A stretch of 64,000 bases of DNA from Trichodelitschia bisporula (Eukaryota; Ascomycota; Dothideomycetes; Phaeotrichales; Phaeotrichaceae), in assembly GCA_010356995.1 (NCBI GenBank), contig ML996702.1, positions 267,013 through 331,012 of the forward strand, read 5' to 3'. Position 1 is the stretch's first letter. Every line of letters starts with the position of its first letter. Below, piece by piece: positions 11,326-22,738 of this stretch. The position numbers were made by a program, and so were the translations under genes. A model generated the notes under the pieces. It searched no databases and was not told the DNA's origin. It worked only from the letters and a program-made list of their open reading frames with translations.

Positions 11326-13184
11326 ATGTCGCCGCCCCATTCTTCCCCTACTGCCGTCCCTGGCCCTATCTATGAGTACATCGCTGGTACAGAGCCCTTG
11401 GTGGACCTCAAACTTTTCGTAAAACTTACCAAATCAGGTCGTCTCTACTTGGGCGCTTATGACAAGACGCCCGATGAGCGCACACCGTTCCTACGCCCCG
11501 CTCCCAAAGTGCGCTCACCGAGCAAGCGCAGCTCGCGCGCTGTTGCGGCGGCCGCAGCGGGCAAGTCTGATGCGCCGGTGTACTTCACTGTCGACGACAA
11601 GTTGACGTACAACGCTTTCCACCATGACTTCGGCCCGTTCCACATTGGGCATCTGTACCGCTTTGCTGTTTCGCTGCACGAAGTGTTGGCACTGCCTGAG
11701 AACGCCGATCGGTTGATTTGCTTCTGGAGCCACGACGATCCCAAGAGTAAGTTGCCCAATTGATGGCTAAGCTTTAAAGCTAATCGTGATTCGCAGGCCG
11801 TGCCAACGCCGCCTGCATTCTTGCTTGCTACATGGTGCTCATCCAGAACTGGCCCCCACATCTCGCCCTCGCTCCGCTCGCCCAGATGGAACCCGTCATG
11901 CCCTTCCGCGACGCCGGCTACAGCCAGGCGGATTACGTGCTCAACATCCAAGACGTGGTGTATGGAGTGTGGAAAGCGAAGGAGAAGGGACTGTGCGCAC
12001 TGAAGGATTTTAGCCTGGAAGAGTCAGTCCTGCGTTTCATCTCCGCACTATCAAGCTAATGTGTCAGGTATGAAACCTTCGAGCGTGTCGACATGGGCGA
12101 CTTCAACTGGATCTCGCCCGAGTTCCTGGCGTTCGCGTCGCCGCAGCACACACCTACTACTATCATTCCCCGCTCCTCCGCCGAGTATGCCCGCCTTCCC
12201 AAGACAGTCGCCGAAATCGGTCTGTGCAAGGAGATCCCGGGACCCTTCCGCAACGTGCTCTCGCACTTCACAACGCGCGGCATCGGGCTCGTCGTCCGCC
12301 TCAACTCCGAGCTGTACTCGCCATCCTACTTCACCGCGCTAGGCATGACACACCTCGACATGATCTTCGAAGACGGGACCTGCCCCCCCCTGCATCTAGT
12401 CCGCAAATTTATCAACCTGGCGCACGACACCATCGTCAACAAGAAAAAGGGCATAGCCGTGCACTGCAAAGCCGGCCTCGGCCGCACGGGCTGCCTCATC
12501 GGCGCCTACCTCATCTACAAGTATGCCTTTACGGCTAACGAAGTCATCGCCTACATGCGCTTCATGCGGCCCGGTATGGTGGTTGGCCCGCAGCAGCACT
12601 GGCTCCACCTCAATCAACATGCGTTTCGCGAGTGGTTCTTCGAAGACACGTATGCGCCCCCGACGTCTGCCCCTACGACCCCGACGAAGGCCCGCCCGCT
12701 CCTACGCCAGTCTGCGTCAGCGAAGCGGCCCCTTGCGGCTCGTGACCCGGATGCGCAGCCCCATGACGAGTTGCTCCCGGCCCCAACGCCCGGCCAGCCG
12801 CGCAAGGCGAGCAAGGTGCGCGCGCAGCTCGAAGAGGCGAAGGCGCATACCGACCCCGACACGCCGGATAGTCTGGAGGTGCATCTTGCGCGGAAGCGGT
12901 CTCCGGCTAGGGCGAGCCCGGCTCGGGTGAGCGGGCGTCGCGCTGTGAGTTGTACGACGACTACAACCTCAGTGGCGTACACGGTCACGGCGGAGGTTGT
13001 GGCTGTGGGCGGGGGGAGCGATGCCGAGAACGCGCGGCCGCGGACGCCGGGGCGGGTTAGTGGGAAGGGCGAGATTGCGGTTGGGAAGACGCGGAGTCCG
13101 GCGCGGAGGGGGGAGGTTAAGACGCCTGGTGTTAGGAAGACGAGTGGCCGGGTGGGCAGCATTGGGAGTGTGAAGAAGGTGTAA
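11326..13184 (+). CDS. CDC14: dual-specificity protein phosphatase CDC14
   Basis: Predicted 570 aa from four exons: 11326-11386, 11438-11746, 11797-12022 and 12068-13184, with introns of 51, 50 and 45 nt. The first intron is a multiple of three without stops, so the frame also reads through it; removing it restores the family's EYIAGRLYLGAYD start. The N-terminal Cdc14 domain contains FHHDFGPFHIGHLYRF, and the catalytic domain carries the CX5R signature HCKAGLGRTG with nucleophile Cys at about residue 332, followed by AYMRFMRPGMVVGPQQHWL. The C-terminus (about 400-570) is Ser/Pro/Arg-rich and probably disordered, where the family is regulated by phosphorylation. CDC14 reverses CDK phosphorylation in mitotic exit and septation. 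The third intron uses a less common GTCAGT donor, but the join gives EEYETFERVDMGDFNW, as expected. Confidence 0.96.
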
Positions 13185-13914
13185 AGGACGAGACTGGTGG
13201 TGGTTCTGCTGCGTTGAGGCGTGGCGTTGGGGGGAGGGCATGGAGGCGTTGGGCGTTTTTGCACTGTCTGGTGATCGGGACTGCGAGATGCGGGACTGGA
13301 AATTCGGGCTGGTGTGTTTATCTTTATGATGGTATGGCTGGGTGGGTGGGGCTTGAGATTCGGAGTCCATGGCTGTTGTGGATTTGCGGGTGTCTCTGGC
13401 GCTATTTTATGTGCATGCTAGATTGACGATCAATTTTTCCTGACGATATTTGTGCGGCGTTGGTGATTGCCTGTGATTTGTCTGGTGAGTACATAATGAT
13501 GTCTCTTGCTCAAGATGATATCCCAACATGGAAAGGATAAATCGCCGTCAGGCTTCATGAGCGAAGTTATCAACGATACTTCAACTGAATCTGACCCACG
13601 CCATCTCGTAATGTCCCCATCAAACCCCCTTCCCCATTCAGCCTCGCAGTTGCGGCACTTATGCACACTCAACGTCGGCGGCGCCTCAGCCCTGCCCGCG
13701 GCTTCCTCCGGTTAGTTCCCTTGGCGCGGGGTGCGGCAGCCCCGCCGCGCGGAATCGATACGGCGAAAAAAAGTCTGAGCATGGATTCAGCGACGAACAA
13801 CCTCTTCCCATCTTCACCCTGCCTCCCCGCTTCAATCTTCCTATCTTCCGCATTCCACGCCCCTCTTTTCAGTATCAATTCAAGCCCAGGACATTCCTGA
13901 CCGCAGCCGCGAAG
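13185..13914. promoter_or_regulatory. intergenic region upstream of spermidine synthase
   Basis: 730 bp between the CDC14 stop and the next ATG. The last 120 bp before 13915 is C/T-rich and leader-like. No coding exon or clear repeat is visible. Confidence 0.45.
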
Positions 13915-14976
13915 ATGAGCACCGAGATCACTCACCCCACTATCAAAGGTGTGTGGGCTGGCGGGCTCGCTGGTAGTTGAAAAGTGTGGGAGAGCAAAGC
14001 TAATCGGGCGCCAGATGGCTGGTTCCGCGAAATCAGCGACATGTGGCCGGGCCAGGCGATGACGCTCAAGGTCAAGCAAATACTGCACCATGAGAAGAGC
14101 AAGTACCAGGACGTGCTCATCTTCGAGTCGACGGACTACGGCCGCGTGCTGGTGCTCGATAACGTGATCCAATGCACCGAGCGCGACGAGTTCTCGTACC
14201 AGGAGATGATCACGCACCTCGCCATGAACGCCCACCCCAACCCCAAAAAGGTCCTGGTCATCGGCGGTGGCGACGGCGGCGTCCTCCGCGAAGTCGTGAA
14301 GCACTCCTGCGTCGAGCAAGCCATCCTCTGCGACATCGACGAAGCCGTAATCCGCCTCTCCAAGCAGCACCTCCCGGAAATGGCCGCGGGGTTCAACCAC
14401 CCGAACGTGAAGGTGCACGTCGGGGACGGCTTCGCCTTTCTCAAGGAATACAAGAACGAGTTCGACGTCATCATCACCGATTCCTCGGACCCAGAAGGCC
14501 CGGCGGAGGCTCTGTTCCAGAAAAGCTACTTCGAGCTGCTGAATGGCGCCCTGCGCGATGGTGGTGTCATTACCACGCAAGGTTGTAAGCCTGAGTGTCC
14601 CCTTTAGTCCCATCTTCCCCATTGCCCGTACCATATCCCTACCCACCCGCAGCGCACCCACACTTTGCATAAAACTAACCGACCAACCCCCATTCCAGCT
14701 GAGAACCAGTGGCTCCACCTCTCCCTCATCGTCGACCTGAAGAAGTCGTGCAGCGAGGTCTTCCCCGTGGCCGAGTACGCCTACACCACGATCCCCACGT
14801 ACCCGTCCGGCCAAATCGGCTTCATGGTGTGCTGCAAGGATGCGAGCCGCAATGTTAAGGTTCCGCTGCGCAGCTGGTCGCCTGAGGAGGAGGAGAAGCT
14901 GTGCCGCTACTACAGCAAGGAGATCCATGAGGCGGCCTTTGTACTGCCGACCTTTGCGCGCAAGGCGCTGCGGTGA
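13915..14976 (+). CDS. SPE3: spermidine synthase
   Basis: Predicted 293 aa from three exons: 13915-13948, 14015-14584 and 14699-14976. It transfers an aminopropyl group from decarboxylated S-adenosylmethionine to putrescine in the cytosol. Diagnostic motifs are [15 protein letters not shown] at the N-terminus, the YQDVLIFES segment, the nucleotide-binding loop [10 protein letters not shown] (about 96-105) and the acidic substrate pocket [12 protein letters not shown] (about 162-173). The final part, [17 protein letters not shown], is typical. Length matches fungal SpeE/Spe3 proteins. The second donor is ambiguous: GTAAGC at 14585 gives TQGSENQW, whereas GTTGTA at 14582 gives TQAENQW, which resembles homologues more closely. 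The two options differ by one codon. Confidence 0.96.
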
Positions 14977-15097
14977 GGTGGGAACGATGGAGATAGAATG
15001 CAGATGAACGAGGTCATGTCACGGCCAGGCACACAAAATAGAAACTCGGCGCGCACTTGACGCATGATTCCTATCTTCATGAAGTGACCATACCCCC

Positions 15098-16857
15098 TCA
15101 CCCCCCACCCGGCTCCTTCCACCCATGCAAATCCAACCCCACACCAAGGGCAATCTTCCTCACAAGCGCCTTCTTCAAAAACTCCTCCCTCGCCAGACTC
15201 CTCGTCTGCTTAACAAAAGCCTCCAACCCCACGCGCCCCGCATCCAACCCCCTCGCCAACGCCACCCTCGCCTCCTCACACGCCCTCGCCTCTGCCACAA
15301 GGCCGTACACCTGCCCGCCCACCACCGTCGGACAAACCAGTACCTCATCCACCTCGGGCCTGCGCCGTCTCGCCGAGTCCCTGATCGCGGCATCCGCGTC
15401 GCGCATCGCGTCGCGCAGGATGCGCTCGTTGGCTGCGAGGGTCGCGTCTATGAACTGCAAGTCTGAAAGCTCCTCGGCCAGCGTCGCATGGGCGGCATGG
15501 AGGGCTGATTGCTGGGCTTGGAGGGGCTGGAGGGCTGCAGCGTTGGAGTTGAGGATGCGAGTTGTTTGGTCGACGAGCGTGGCGGAGAGGGAATGGAGCA
15601 GGTGCTCCTTCTCTGGGTTGGGCGGGATGGGTGGAGCGGGTGGCGGGCTTGTAGGTGCTAGGGTTACGTCGAGGGGGGAGGAGAGGAGGTCGATTGGTGG
15701 CGGCTTTCTGGGTTTGGGGGTTGGTTGTTGGTGTGGTTGGGGAGGGCTGGGGAAGTATGGTTGGTTTGGGGGTGGAGAGGTTTGGAAGGGTTGGCGCTGG
15801 GGGGCTGCGGGCGGGGCGTGTGGGGGGTATTGCCGGTATGGTTCGGGGAATATCGGGCTTACTGGGCTTTCGAGCTCGTGGTGTGATGCCTGGAAGCGTG
15901 TGATGTGCGTGTTAGGTTGCTGTGGCGGGCTCATGAGCCGGGGAGACTGAACGCTGCTGTGGCGGTGGGGATAGGGTGCGGGAGGCGGTGCGGGTGGCGC
16001 ATAGCTACGCTCTCCATAGCTAGGTGGGTGCGGGGGGAGAGGAGGAAGAGGAGGCCCAGCATTAGAGTCCCGATCGCGGCGGTCGGGTACGGACTGAGGG
16101 CGCGTGTCGCGGGAGTCAGCCTTGGGGGGGAGAGGAGGCGGTCCGGTCTGTGGCTCCGGTTGACGTTGGGGCGGTGGCGGTTGATGCGCTTTGCGCCACT
16201 CCTCTGGGGTTGGAGGTACGGGGGGGGGTGTTGCTTGTGGTTGCGGTTGCAGCGGGCGCTGCTGGGCCGCCATGACCGGTGGATCTTTGGCGAAGACGCC
16301 GCGGAGAACGGCGAGGAAGTCATAGATGGACGATTTCTGATCCTGTGAGCATCTAACAGGTTGTCATTCGGCTCGAGATACTCACGTCCCAGAACTTGGC
16401 CCATTGCGCTAGGTACGGGTGATATACGCGTCCATCTGGGCTCACATGCTGCCCGGGCCGCACCAGCATGCCTTGTGCCGGTGTCACGTACACCATAGGC
16501 GGAGCCTTGGGGTATGTATGCGGTATCCACAGGGCGACGGGGAAGCGGTAGAGAGTGTCGCGGAATTGGACTGGAAGAGTGCCGCTGAGGAGAAGTAGGA
16601 GAGCATGAGAGCCATTCTCGAAAGCTGGAGCTATCAGCGGGGAACAAGCTACCCGATGAGGATCATACTGTAGACTTCGGTCCGTGGAGAGAGCGAGGGG
16701 TATTGTGATAGGGCTTGCGCAACATCCGAGTAGGTGCGATTCACGTCGGTGTACTCCTACGCGGATCAGTGAGGTCGGATGGGCTCCTTGGTACACACCT
16801 TACATTCGTCAGGACGCTGTACAGCCAGTTGAGGACTTTGTCCGGAACGACCGACAT
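15098..16857 (-). CDS. VPS23: ESCRT-I subunit Vps23 (Tsg101 homologue)
   Basis: Predicted 541 aa from four exons on the minus strand: 16857-16804, 16756-16669, 16624-16386 and 16342-15098. The spliced N-terminus reads MSVVPDKVLNWLYSVLTN and continues EYTDVNRTYSDVAQ, the start of a ubiquitin E2 variant (UEV) domain (about 1-150). That domain contains YRFPVALWIPHTYPKAPP and VRPGQHVSPDGRVYHPYL and lacks the catalytic Cys of active E2 enzymes, as expected. About residues 155-360 are Pro/Gln-rich. A helical stalk follows (about 365-450), and a C-terminal steadiness box holds LKKALVRKIALG. The family sorts ubiquitinated membrane proteins into multivesicular bodies; in filamentous fungi it also links to pH signalling. 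It ends 121 bp from the convergent spermidine synthase. Confidence 0.95.
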
Positions 16858-17249
16858 GGCAGTAATGGGGAGCAGTGCTCTGGTGGATGGACGAAGCAAT
16901 CACCCATAACCCTGCGGAGGAGCGGTGGGAAAATGGGAAGCTCTTGACAGCGTGTTACCTCTACCAAAACATGGAGTTGAAGTCCAAGGTTGAGGAGGAG
17001 CGGGGCGGGGCGGGACGAGCCAAGGTCGTTTGCCTTGGCATAAATCCGGCTAACAATCCGCATTTGGCAAGTCGTCACCTCAGTTGCCATTACGAACATC
17101 TCTTTGCCAGTAGATCGCTAGTGTCAAGCAGAGGATGATGCATTGTGCTTTTTTCTCCCATCGTCCCCCATCTGGTATCTTAGAGTACAACCATTTCATC
17201 AGTCATTCAAGGGAGAAATATGTTACAGGCATCCCTAAGTACGAACAAA
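16858..17249. other. short intergenic region between two minus-strand genes
   Basis: 392 bp between the NFS1 stop and the VPS23 start, probably holding the NFS1 3-prime end and the VPS23 promoter. No distinct motif was recognised. Confidence 0.45.
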
Positions 17250-18943
17250 CTAGTGGGCACTCCACTCAATAGTCTTCAAATCGATCCCCTCTTGGACCAT
17301 CTCCCATAGCGGTGACAGCTCGCGCAGGAAGTTAACCCGTTCCCGGACCGCCTTGAGCACATAATCAATCTCCGCTTCAGTCGTGAAGCGCCCAATACCA
17401 AACCGGATACTACTGTGCGCGTCCTCATCGCTGTTACCGAGCGCGCGAAGCACATAGCTCGGTTCAAGCGAGGCGGATGTGCATGCGCTGCCAGACGAAA
17501 GTGCTATATCCTTCAACGCCATGAGCAGCGACTCACCCTCGACGTAGGCAAACGAGACGTTGACGCAACCGGGATAGTGCCGCGTCGGGTCGCCGTTGAG
17601 GTGCGTATGTTCCATGGAAAGAAGGCCGTCCTTTAGACGCTTCGACAGCGCTGTAATACGCTTGGAGTCATACTACAGAAGTCAGTCTATGCAGATCTTA
17701 ATGATGTGCCGCAATTCCGGCTGAAGCCATATTCATAACCCCTGCTGTCCTTCAACATAGCTTGGGGCTTAGAAGCTGATAGCACCAGCTCTGATATTTC
17801 GCATAGCACATAATCATCAAAAGGGATATAGCGAAGGGGAGAACCTACTGCCATGTCCTCCTTGCATATCCGCGCAGCCTCGCCCATGCCGATCGAAAGA
17901 GGCGGCGCCAGCGTACCGCTGCGGAGACCACGCTCCTGACCACCACCGGTGATAAGAGGATCCAGTCTGACGCGCGGCCGCCGACGAACGTAGCACGCAC
18001 CAATGCCCTTGGGGCCGTAGATCTTGTGCCCAGAGATAGACATTAGGTCGATGTTCATCGCATTAACGTCCACCGGGATCTTGCCGACCGCCTGGGCAGC
18101 ATCGGTGTGAAAGAATATCTTCTTTGAGCGGCAGAGCCTGCCAATTTCATGGAGCGGCTGTACAACGCCAATCTCGTTGTTGACCGCCATGATGCTCACG
18201 AGGGCGGTCTCAGGCCGCATCGCTGCCTCGAGCTCCTCCAGGTTAACAATCCCGTTTTTGTCGACCGGCAGATAAGTGACTTCGTAGCCTTCATCCTGCA
18301 AGTGACGGGCGGAGTCAAGAACGCATTTATGCTCCGTCTGGCAAGTGATCATGTGCTTCTTCTTCCCGGACCGTCCGAAGAAGCGCATGACGCCCTTGAT
18401 GCTCATGTTGTTACTCTCCGTCGCGCCGCTCGTAAATATGATTTCCTTAGGATCGGCGCCGACAAGATCGGCAATGTGCTTGCGTGCCTCCTCAACCGCC
18501 GCCTCCGTCTCCCAGCCGTAGGCGTGTGTACGAGAATGAGGGTTGCCATATTGTCCGGTCATGAACGGAAGCATCGCATCCAGCACGCGGGGATCAAGAG
18601 GCGTGGTAGCCTGCATGTCGAGGTAGATTGGCCGTGTGCCTTCGTCCATAACTGTTGCCTGCTTCAAAATACCGGCTGCGGGGCTCATCATCGCATCGGC
18701 GGACACGCCAGGAACCGTGAAATCCTGCGGCCGCTTGCCAGTTTGCTGCATAAAGGACTTTTGCTCGGCCCGGATAGCCTGCTCGACATTGACTGTCGCC
18801 TGCGCCGGCTTCGTCTCGGAAACGTAGGTACGCTGTGAAATACGGCCAGTGGCGGGAGCATTGCGAAGCGCACCGCGCGCCAGGGAGGAGCGAGGACAGT
18901 TCTTGAGGGCCTGCCTCAGCGCCGTAGGCGCAAGGTTTGTCAT
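17250..18943 (-). CDS. NFS1: mitochondrial cysteine desulfurase Nfs1
   Basis: Predicted 505 aa from two exons, 18943-17849 and 17672-17250, with a 176-nt intron (GTAGGT...TGTAG). That intron is long compared with the 42-66 nt typical here. The join ...[18 protein letters not shown] restores the family sequence. The first about 90 residues are Arg/Ala/Ser-rich and fit a mitochondrial presequence. PLP-enzyme motifs follow: [18 protein letters not shown], the ATESNN loop, [10 protein letters not shown] with the PLP lysine at about residue 307, and the mobile loop [21 protein letters not shown] with catalytic Cys at about residue 429. The C-terminus [18 protein letters not shown] is characteristic of eukaryotic Nfs1. 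It supplies persulfide sulfur for Fe-S clusters on Isu1 and for tRNA thiolation. Confidence 0.97.
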
Positions 18944-19599
18944 TGTGAGATACGGAATTGGAGGAGTGGAGAGGGGTGGAGAGGGTGGCGATAATTTCGA
19001 GGTTTCGCGGAGTAGAGATGCAAGAAGGTGGAGAAATGGAACGGGATGACTATGGCACCGTGTCCGGCCAATGGCGATTTCGGGCGGGGCTGCTTTTCGT
19101 CCTTGGCACCTGAGGCAGCGACGTCACACATTGTATTCCCGTTTTCTTTGCCAAGTTCACATGCTTTCGACATGCAATGAAATGGAAGACGCCGTTTGCA
19201 GTGGATGCGAATCCCGGGTTGCACAGCGACACTGAACATTCCATTCTTGGAACATTTTGAAGCCTTTTTCTATGCCCTATTCACGAGGTCTGTGATTTTA
19301 GTCTACGCAAAGCCGCCAGTGGACAGTCTCACCGACGAACCGGGTAGATTGCGGAGTCGACCTGCCCAAAGCTGCCCACCTCTAAGCCACCACCCTTCGT
19401 CATCGCTTCGTTCGTGAACGTATACCCTCTCCTCACAACAATACCTGTCCAAACTCGGCTCTCCTTGCTGCCTACTCCTTGCTGCCCTTAAAACGCATCC
19501 CTTCGTCCGCTTCACACATCCTACATCTTTCTCCACGCAAATTCCCCGCCGTCCCGCCGTAGCCCCCATCGTACGATCCGCGACGCGGTAGAAGCCAAG
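18944..19599. promoter_or_regulatory. divergent promoter region NFS1 / RVS167
   Basis: 656 bp lie between the divergent start codons at 18943 (minus) and 19600 (plus). The right part, 19340-19560, is C/T-rich and leader-like for the plus gene. No other feature is evident. Confidence 0.5.
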
Positions 19600-21209
19600 A
19601 TGAGCTGGAAGGGCTTCCAGAAGAGCGTCGTCAGGGTGCGCAACACTTAAACTCTGCTAGAGAGCCGGACTGATCAGGTATACAGGCGCCGCAAACGGTC
19701 AAGCAAAGGTTCAACGTCGTAGGTCGAGCCTTTCCCGCCGTTCCCCACTCCATGGATGCGCCTTTGACGGAGCCATAACGTCGACGCCGGCTGACTCGGA
19801 ACTGCGTGCAGGGCGAGGTATCAAAAGACCCAGTATACATTGATGCCGAGCGGAGATTCCAGGAGTTGGAATCGGAGACGAAAAAGCTGCACGATGAGTC
19901 CAAGAAGTGCGCATCCTCATCCAAAAGTTGGCCCTAGGCAGCACTTTACTGACTTGGGACAGATACTTTGATGCCATTAACAGTCCGTCTATCGTGCTAG
20001 TCCACTACTACTACTGCTAATTAACTCAGGCATGCTCTCCCATCAAATCGAATTCTCCAAGGCATGTGCCGAAATTTACAAGCCAATATCAGGACGAGTC
20101 TCGGACCCGGATTCCTTCGTGCAAGACGGCAACCCTGAAGGCATACGCGCGTGCGAGGAGTACGAGGCCATAGTCAAGGACTTGCAGGAAACGCTCGCTC
20201 CGGAGCTAGAAATGATTGAGTCGCGGGTCATTAAGCCGGCGGACGAGCTGCTCGAAATCATCAAAATGGTCCGGAAAACCGCTGCGAAGCGTGACCATAA
20301 ACAGCTCGACTATGATCGCCATCGCGCCACACTGAAGAAGCTCCAGGACAAGAAGGATAGAACGCTCAAGGACGAAAAGGCACTGTACAAGGCGGAGAAC
20401 GACGTCGAGCTGGCCACCCAGGACTACAATCACTTCAACGAGCTCCTCAAGACCGAGCTTCCGGAGCTATTTCGCCTCGAGCGCGAGTTCATTCGGCCTC
20501 TCTTCCAGTCGTTCTACTACATGCAACTCAATGTCTTCTACACCCTTCACGAGCGCATGCAGTCCATCGACATTGGCTACTTCAACCTCGACACAGACAT
20601 CGAAGGAGCATTCGAAGAGAAACGCGGCGAAATCGCTGCACAAGTAGAGCAACTCAGTATTGTGAAGTTTAAGACGACCGGCGGACGTCCGAAAGGCGTA
20701 TCAAAATACGGCAACAAGCCGCTAGCCATTGAGCCCTCAAAATACGGCAGCGAGCCGCTCGCCATCGAGGCCGCAAAGCCCGGTGCGCGGCGCAACACAT
20801 TGGATTCCTCTGATGCGCCGCCTCCGCCGTACAGCGCTGGAAATCTACTCTCTCCGCCGCTGTCTGCAGGGGCCGGCCCAAGCCGGGCTGCAAGCACCGG
20901 CAGCAATTGGAGTGCCGCCGCGAAAGGAAAGGGACCAGCACCGCCTCCACCAAAGCCTAAGCCTGCCAGACTTGCTGCTGCACCAGTGGTGGAGACGGCC
21001 ACGGCGCTCTATGACTATGAGGCACAAGCCGAGGGCGATTTGAGCTTTTCGGCCGGCGAAGTCATTGAGATTGTGACAAAGACACAGAACCAGAATGAAT
21101 GGTGGACAGGGAAAATTAACGGGAGAGAGGGTGTTTTCCCAGGTTCGTACTTATTGCTTGGGCTGTTAACATGCTGACCGCCTTAGGAAACTATGTACAG
21201 TTGAACTAA
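19600..21209 (+). CDS. RVS167: BAR and SH3 domain protein, amphiphysin-like Rvs167
   Basis: Predicted 439 aa from six exons: 19600-19635, 19686-19718, 19812-19906, 19963-19982, 20030-21142 and 21187-21209. The spliced N-terminus [20 protein letters not shown] followed by [22 protein letters not shown] is the family's amphipathic H0 helix and BAR start, which supports the chain of very small exons (36, 33, 95 and 20 nt). The BAR domain runs to about residue 240 and ends near [15 protein letters not shown] Pro/Ser/Ala-rich linker follows, with a short internal duplication ([11 protein letters not shown] and [11 protein letters not shown]). The SH3 domain at about 385-439 has [24 protein letters not shown] and GNYVQLN. 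It drives membrane tubulation and scission at endocytic actin patches. Exon 4 uses an atypical GTCCGT donor; the frame and homology require it. Confidence 0.94.
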
Positions 21210-21969
21210 GTTCGGAGTTGGTCACATACCCGGTGTCACGGTGTCTTTACAACGTTCATAGCATGAGATTCAGTTGAGCGGATTTGCACCTTGGATTGGT
21301 CACTGAACCATGTTTGCCTGACGGATGGGAGGCTTGGGTATTCCTGTACGGTTGGAGCATATTCTAGGAGACGTGTAGTGGTGTCAATAGAGAGCGTGGA
21401 GCTCATTCGATCGATGCTGGATGCGACATCTCGATCTTTAGATGTAATGTGAAGCCCGCCGCGCCCTCTTCGCCTTAAATACCAGCTTCCGGTGACAATT
21501 ACCCCGCACGAAGTCGTGAGAACCTCAATCTGCGGAGGCAAATCGTGTTGAACCAGACTGAGCCGTTGCTGATACTAAGGGGATGCGGCTCAGAAATTGA
21601 TATTGCCTATATCTCGATCATTTTGAGTTCTCTAATTCAAGATTTGAGTTCTCTAATTCATGATTTGAGGACCACCAAATCATAGCCTTACTCCAGTATG
21701 CAATGAGTGATTTAAGGTTGTAACTATGTCACTGCGCAACGATAAAGCTGCAGGACGGCGAGCAGGCGTTGCAAGGAAACTTGGCCGGGCCGGAACAACT
21801 ACGGTCCGTGCCAGATGGCTTGAGCTTTGCCTTCGTCTCCCTGCTGAACCCTCCAAACCCGTCGTCCTAGCCATCAGCCATCTCCGTTCGACCAGAGCTT
21901 CAACGCCCGCCATCTCGATCTTTCGCGCACGTTAAAAATACACACTCCATCCGCATCAAATCAGCTGCA
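21210..21969. other. intergenic region with a 21-nt tandem repeat
   Basis: 760 bp between RVS167 and VMA3. Positions 21600-21720 are AT-rich and hold a tandem repeat, listed separately. The sequence just before 21970 should be the VMA3 promoter and leader. No gene is visible. Confidence 0.5.
21622..21669. repeat. 21-nt period tandem repeat
   Basis: TTTGAGTTCTCTAATTCA occurs at about 21622 and again 21 nt later, and a third partial copy (TTTGAGG) follows with the same spacing. It is non-coding. Confidence 0.8.
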
Positions 21970-22738
21970 ATGTCTTCCGATCTGTGGTATGTGATCCTAC
22001 GGCCTAGTCGCGAAGCCCCGCGCGATGATAAGCCTCTTGCTCGCGCCTTTGCATCAGCTCCTCCTTGCCTGCCTTAGAGCGTGCTTGCTAACATTTGCTC
22101 TGCGCAGTCCCGTCTACGCCGTATGCCTTCCCGTCCATGCCAGACCACTGGTGGACCGCTTCACACTTTAGGGTAGCTAACTCAGTGCAGCCGTTTTTCG
22201 GGGCGATGGGCTGTACCGCCGCCATTGTCTTCACCTGCTTCGGCGCTGCCTACGGCACTGCCAAGTCCGGCGTCGGCATCGCCGCCATGGGTGTTCTCCG
22301 GCCTGACCTCATCGTCAAGAGTGCGTCGCCCGCCTAGCGCTTTTGCATGGTCTAACATGGATAGACATCATTCCCGTCATTATGGCTGGTATCATCGGTA
22401 TCTACGGCTTGGTGGTGTCGGTCCTCATCTCGAACGACCTGAAGCAGGAGACGGCCCTCTTCACGGGCTTCATTCAGCTCGGTGCTGGTCTGTCCGTCGG
22501 CCTGGCGGGTCTTGCCGCTGGCTTTGCCATTGGCATCGTTGGTGACGCTGGTGTCCGTGGTACCGCTCAGCAGCCCCGGTTGTTCGTTGGCATGATCCTG
22601 ATTCTCATTTTCGCCGAAGTCCTGGGTAAGTTTGGCGACCAGAGAAGAAACATCGCTGACGTCGCAGGTCTGTATGGGTTGATCGTTGCGCTCCTGATGA
22701 ACTCCCGCGCTAGCCAGGACGTCACCTGCAGCCGCTAA
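21970..22738 (+). CDS. VMA3: V-type ATPase 16-kDa proteolipid subunit c
   Basis: Predicted 163 aa from five exons: 21970-21986 (17 nt), 22108-22120 (13 nt), 22191-22320, 22365-22625 and 22668-22738. The spliced N-terminus is [18 protein letters not shown], which matches subunit c only if the 13-nt micro-exon is used. Four hydrophobic helices are seen; the fourth, [19 protein letters not shown], holds the proton-carrying Glu at about residue 138. Helices 1 and 3 have the Gly-rich [16 protein letters not shown] and [19 protein letters not shown] patterns. The protein forms the rotating proteolipid ring of the vacuolar proton pump. The last intron is 42 nt, a multiple of three with no stop, so an unspliced message would encode 14 extra residues in the fourth helix. 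The c rather than c-prime assignment is by overall similarity. Confidence 0.95.

Noticed and set aside
13669-14928. 419-codon minus-strand open frame
   Set aside because: It lies antisense to spermidine synthase and results from codon bias of that gene; no homology is recognisable.
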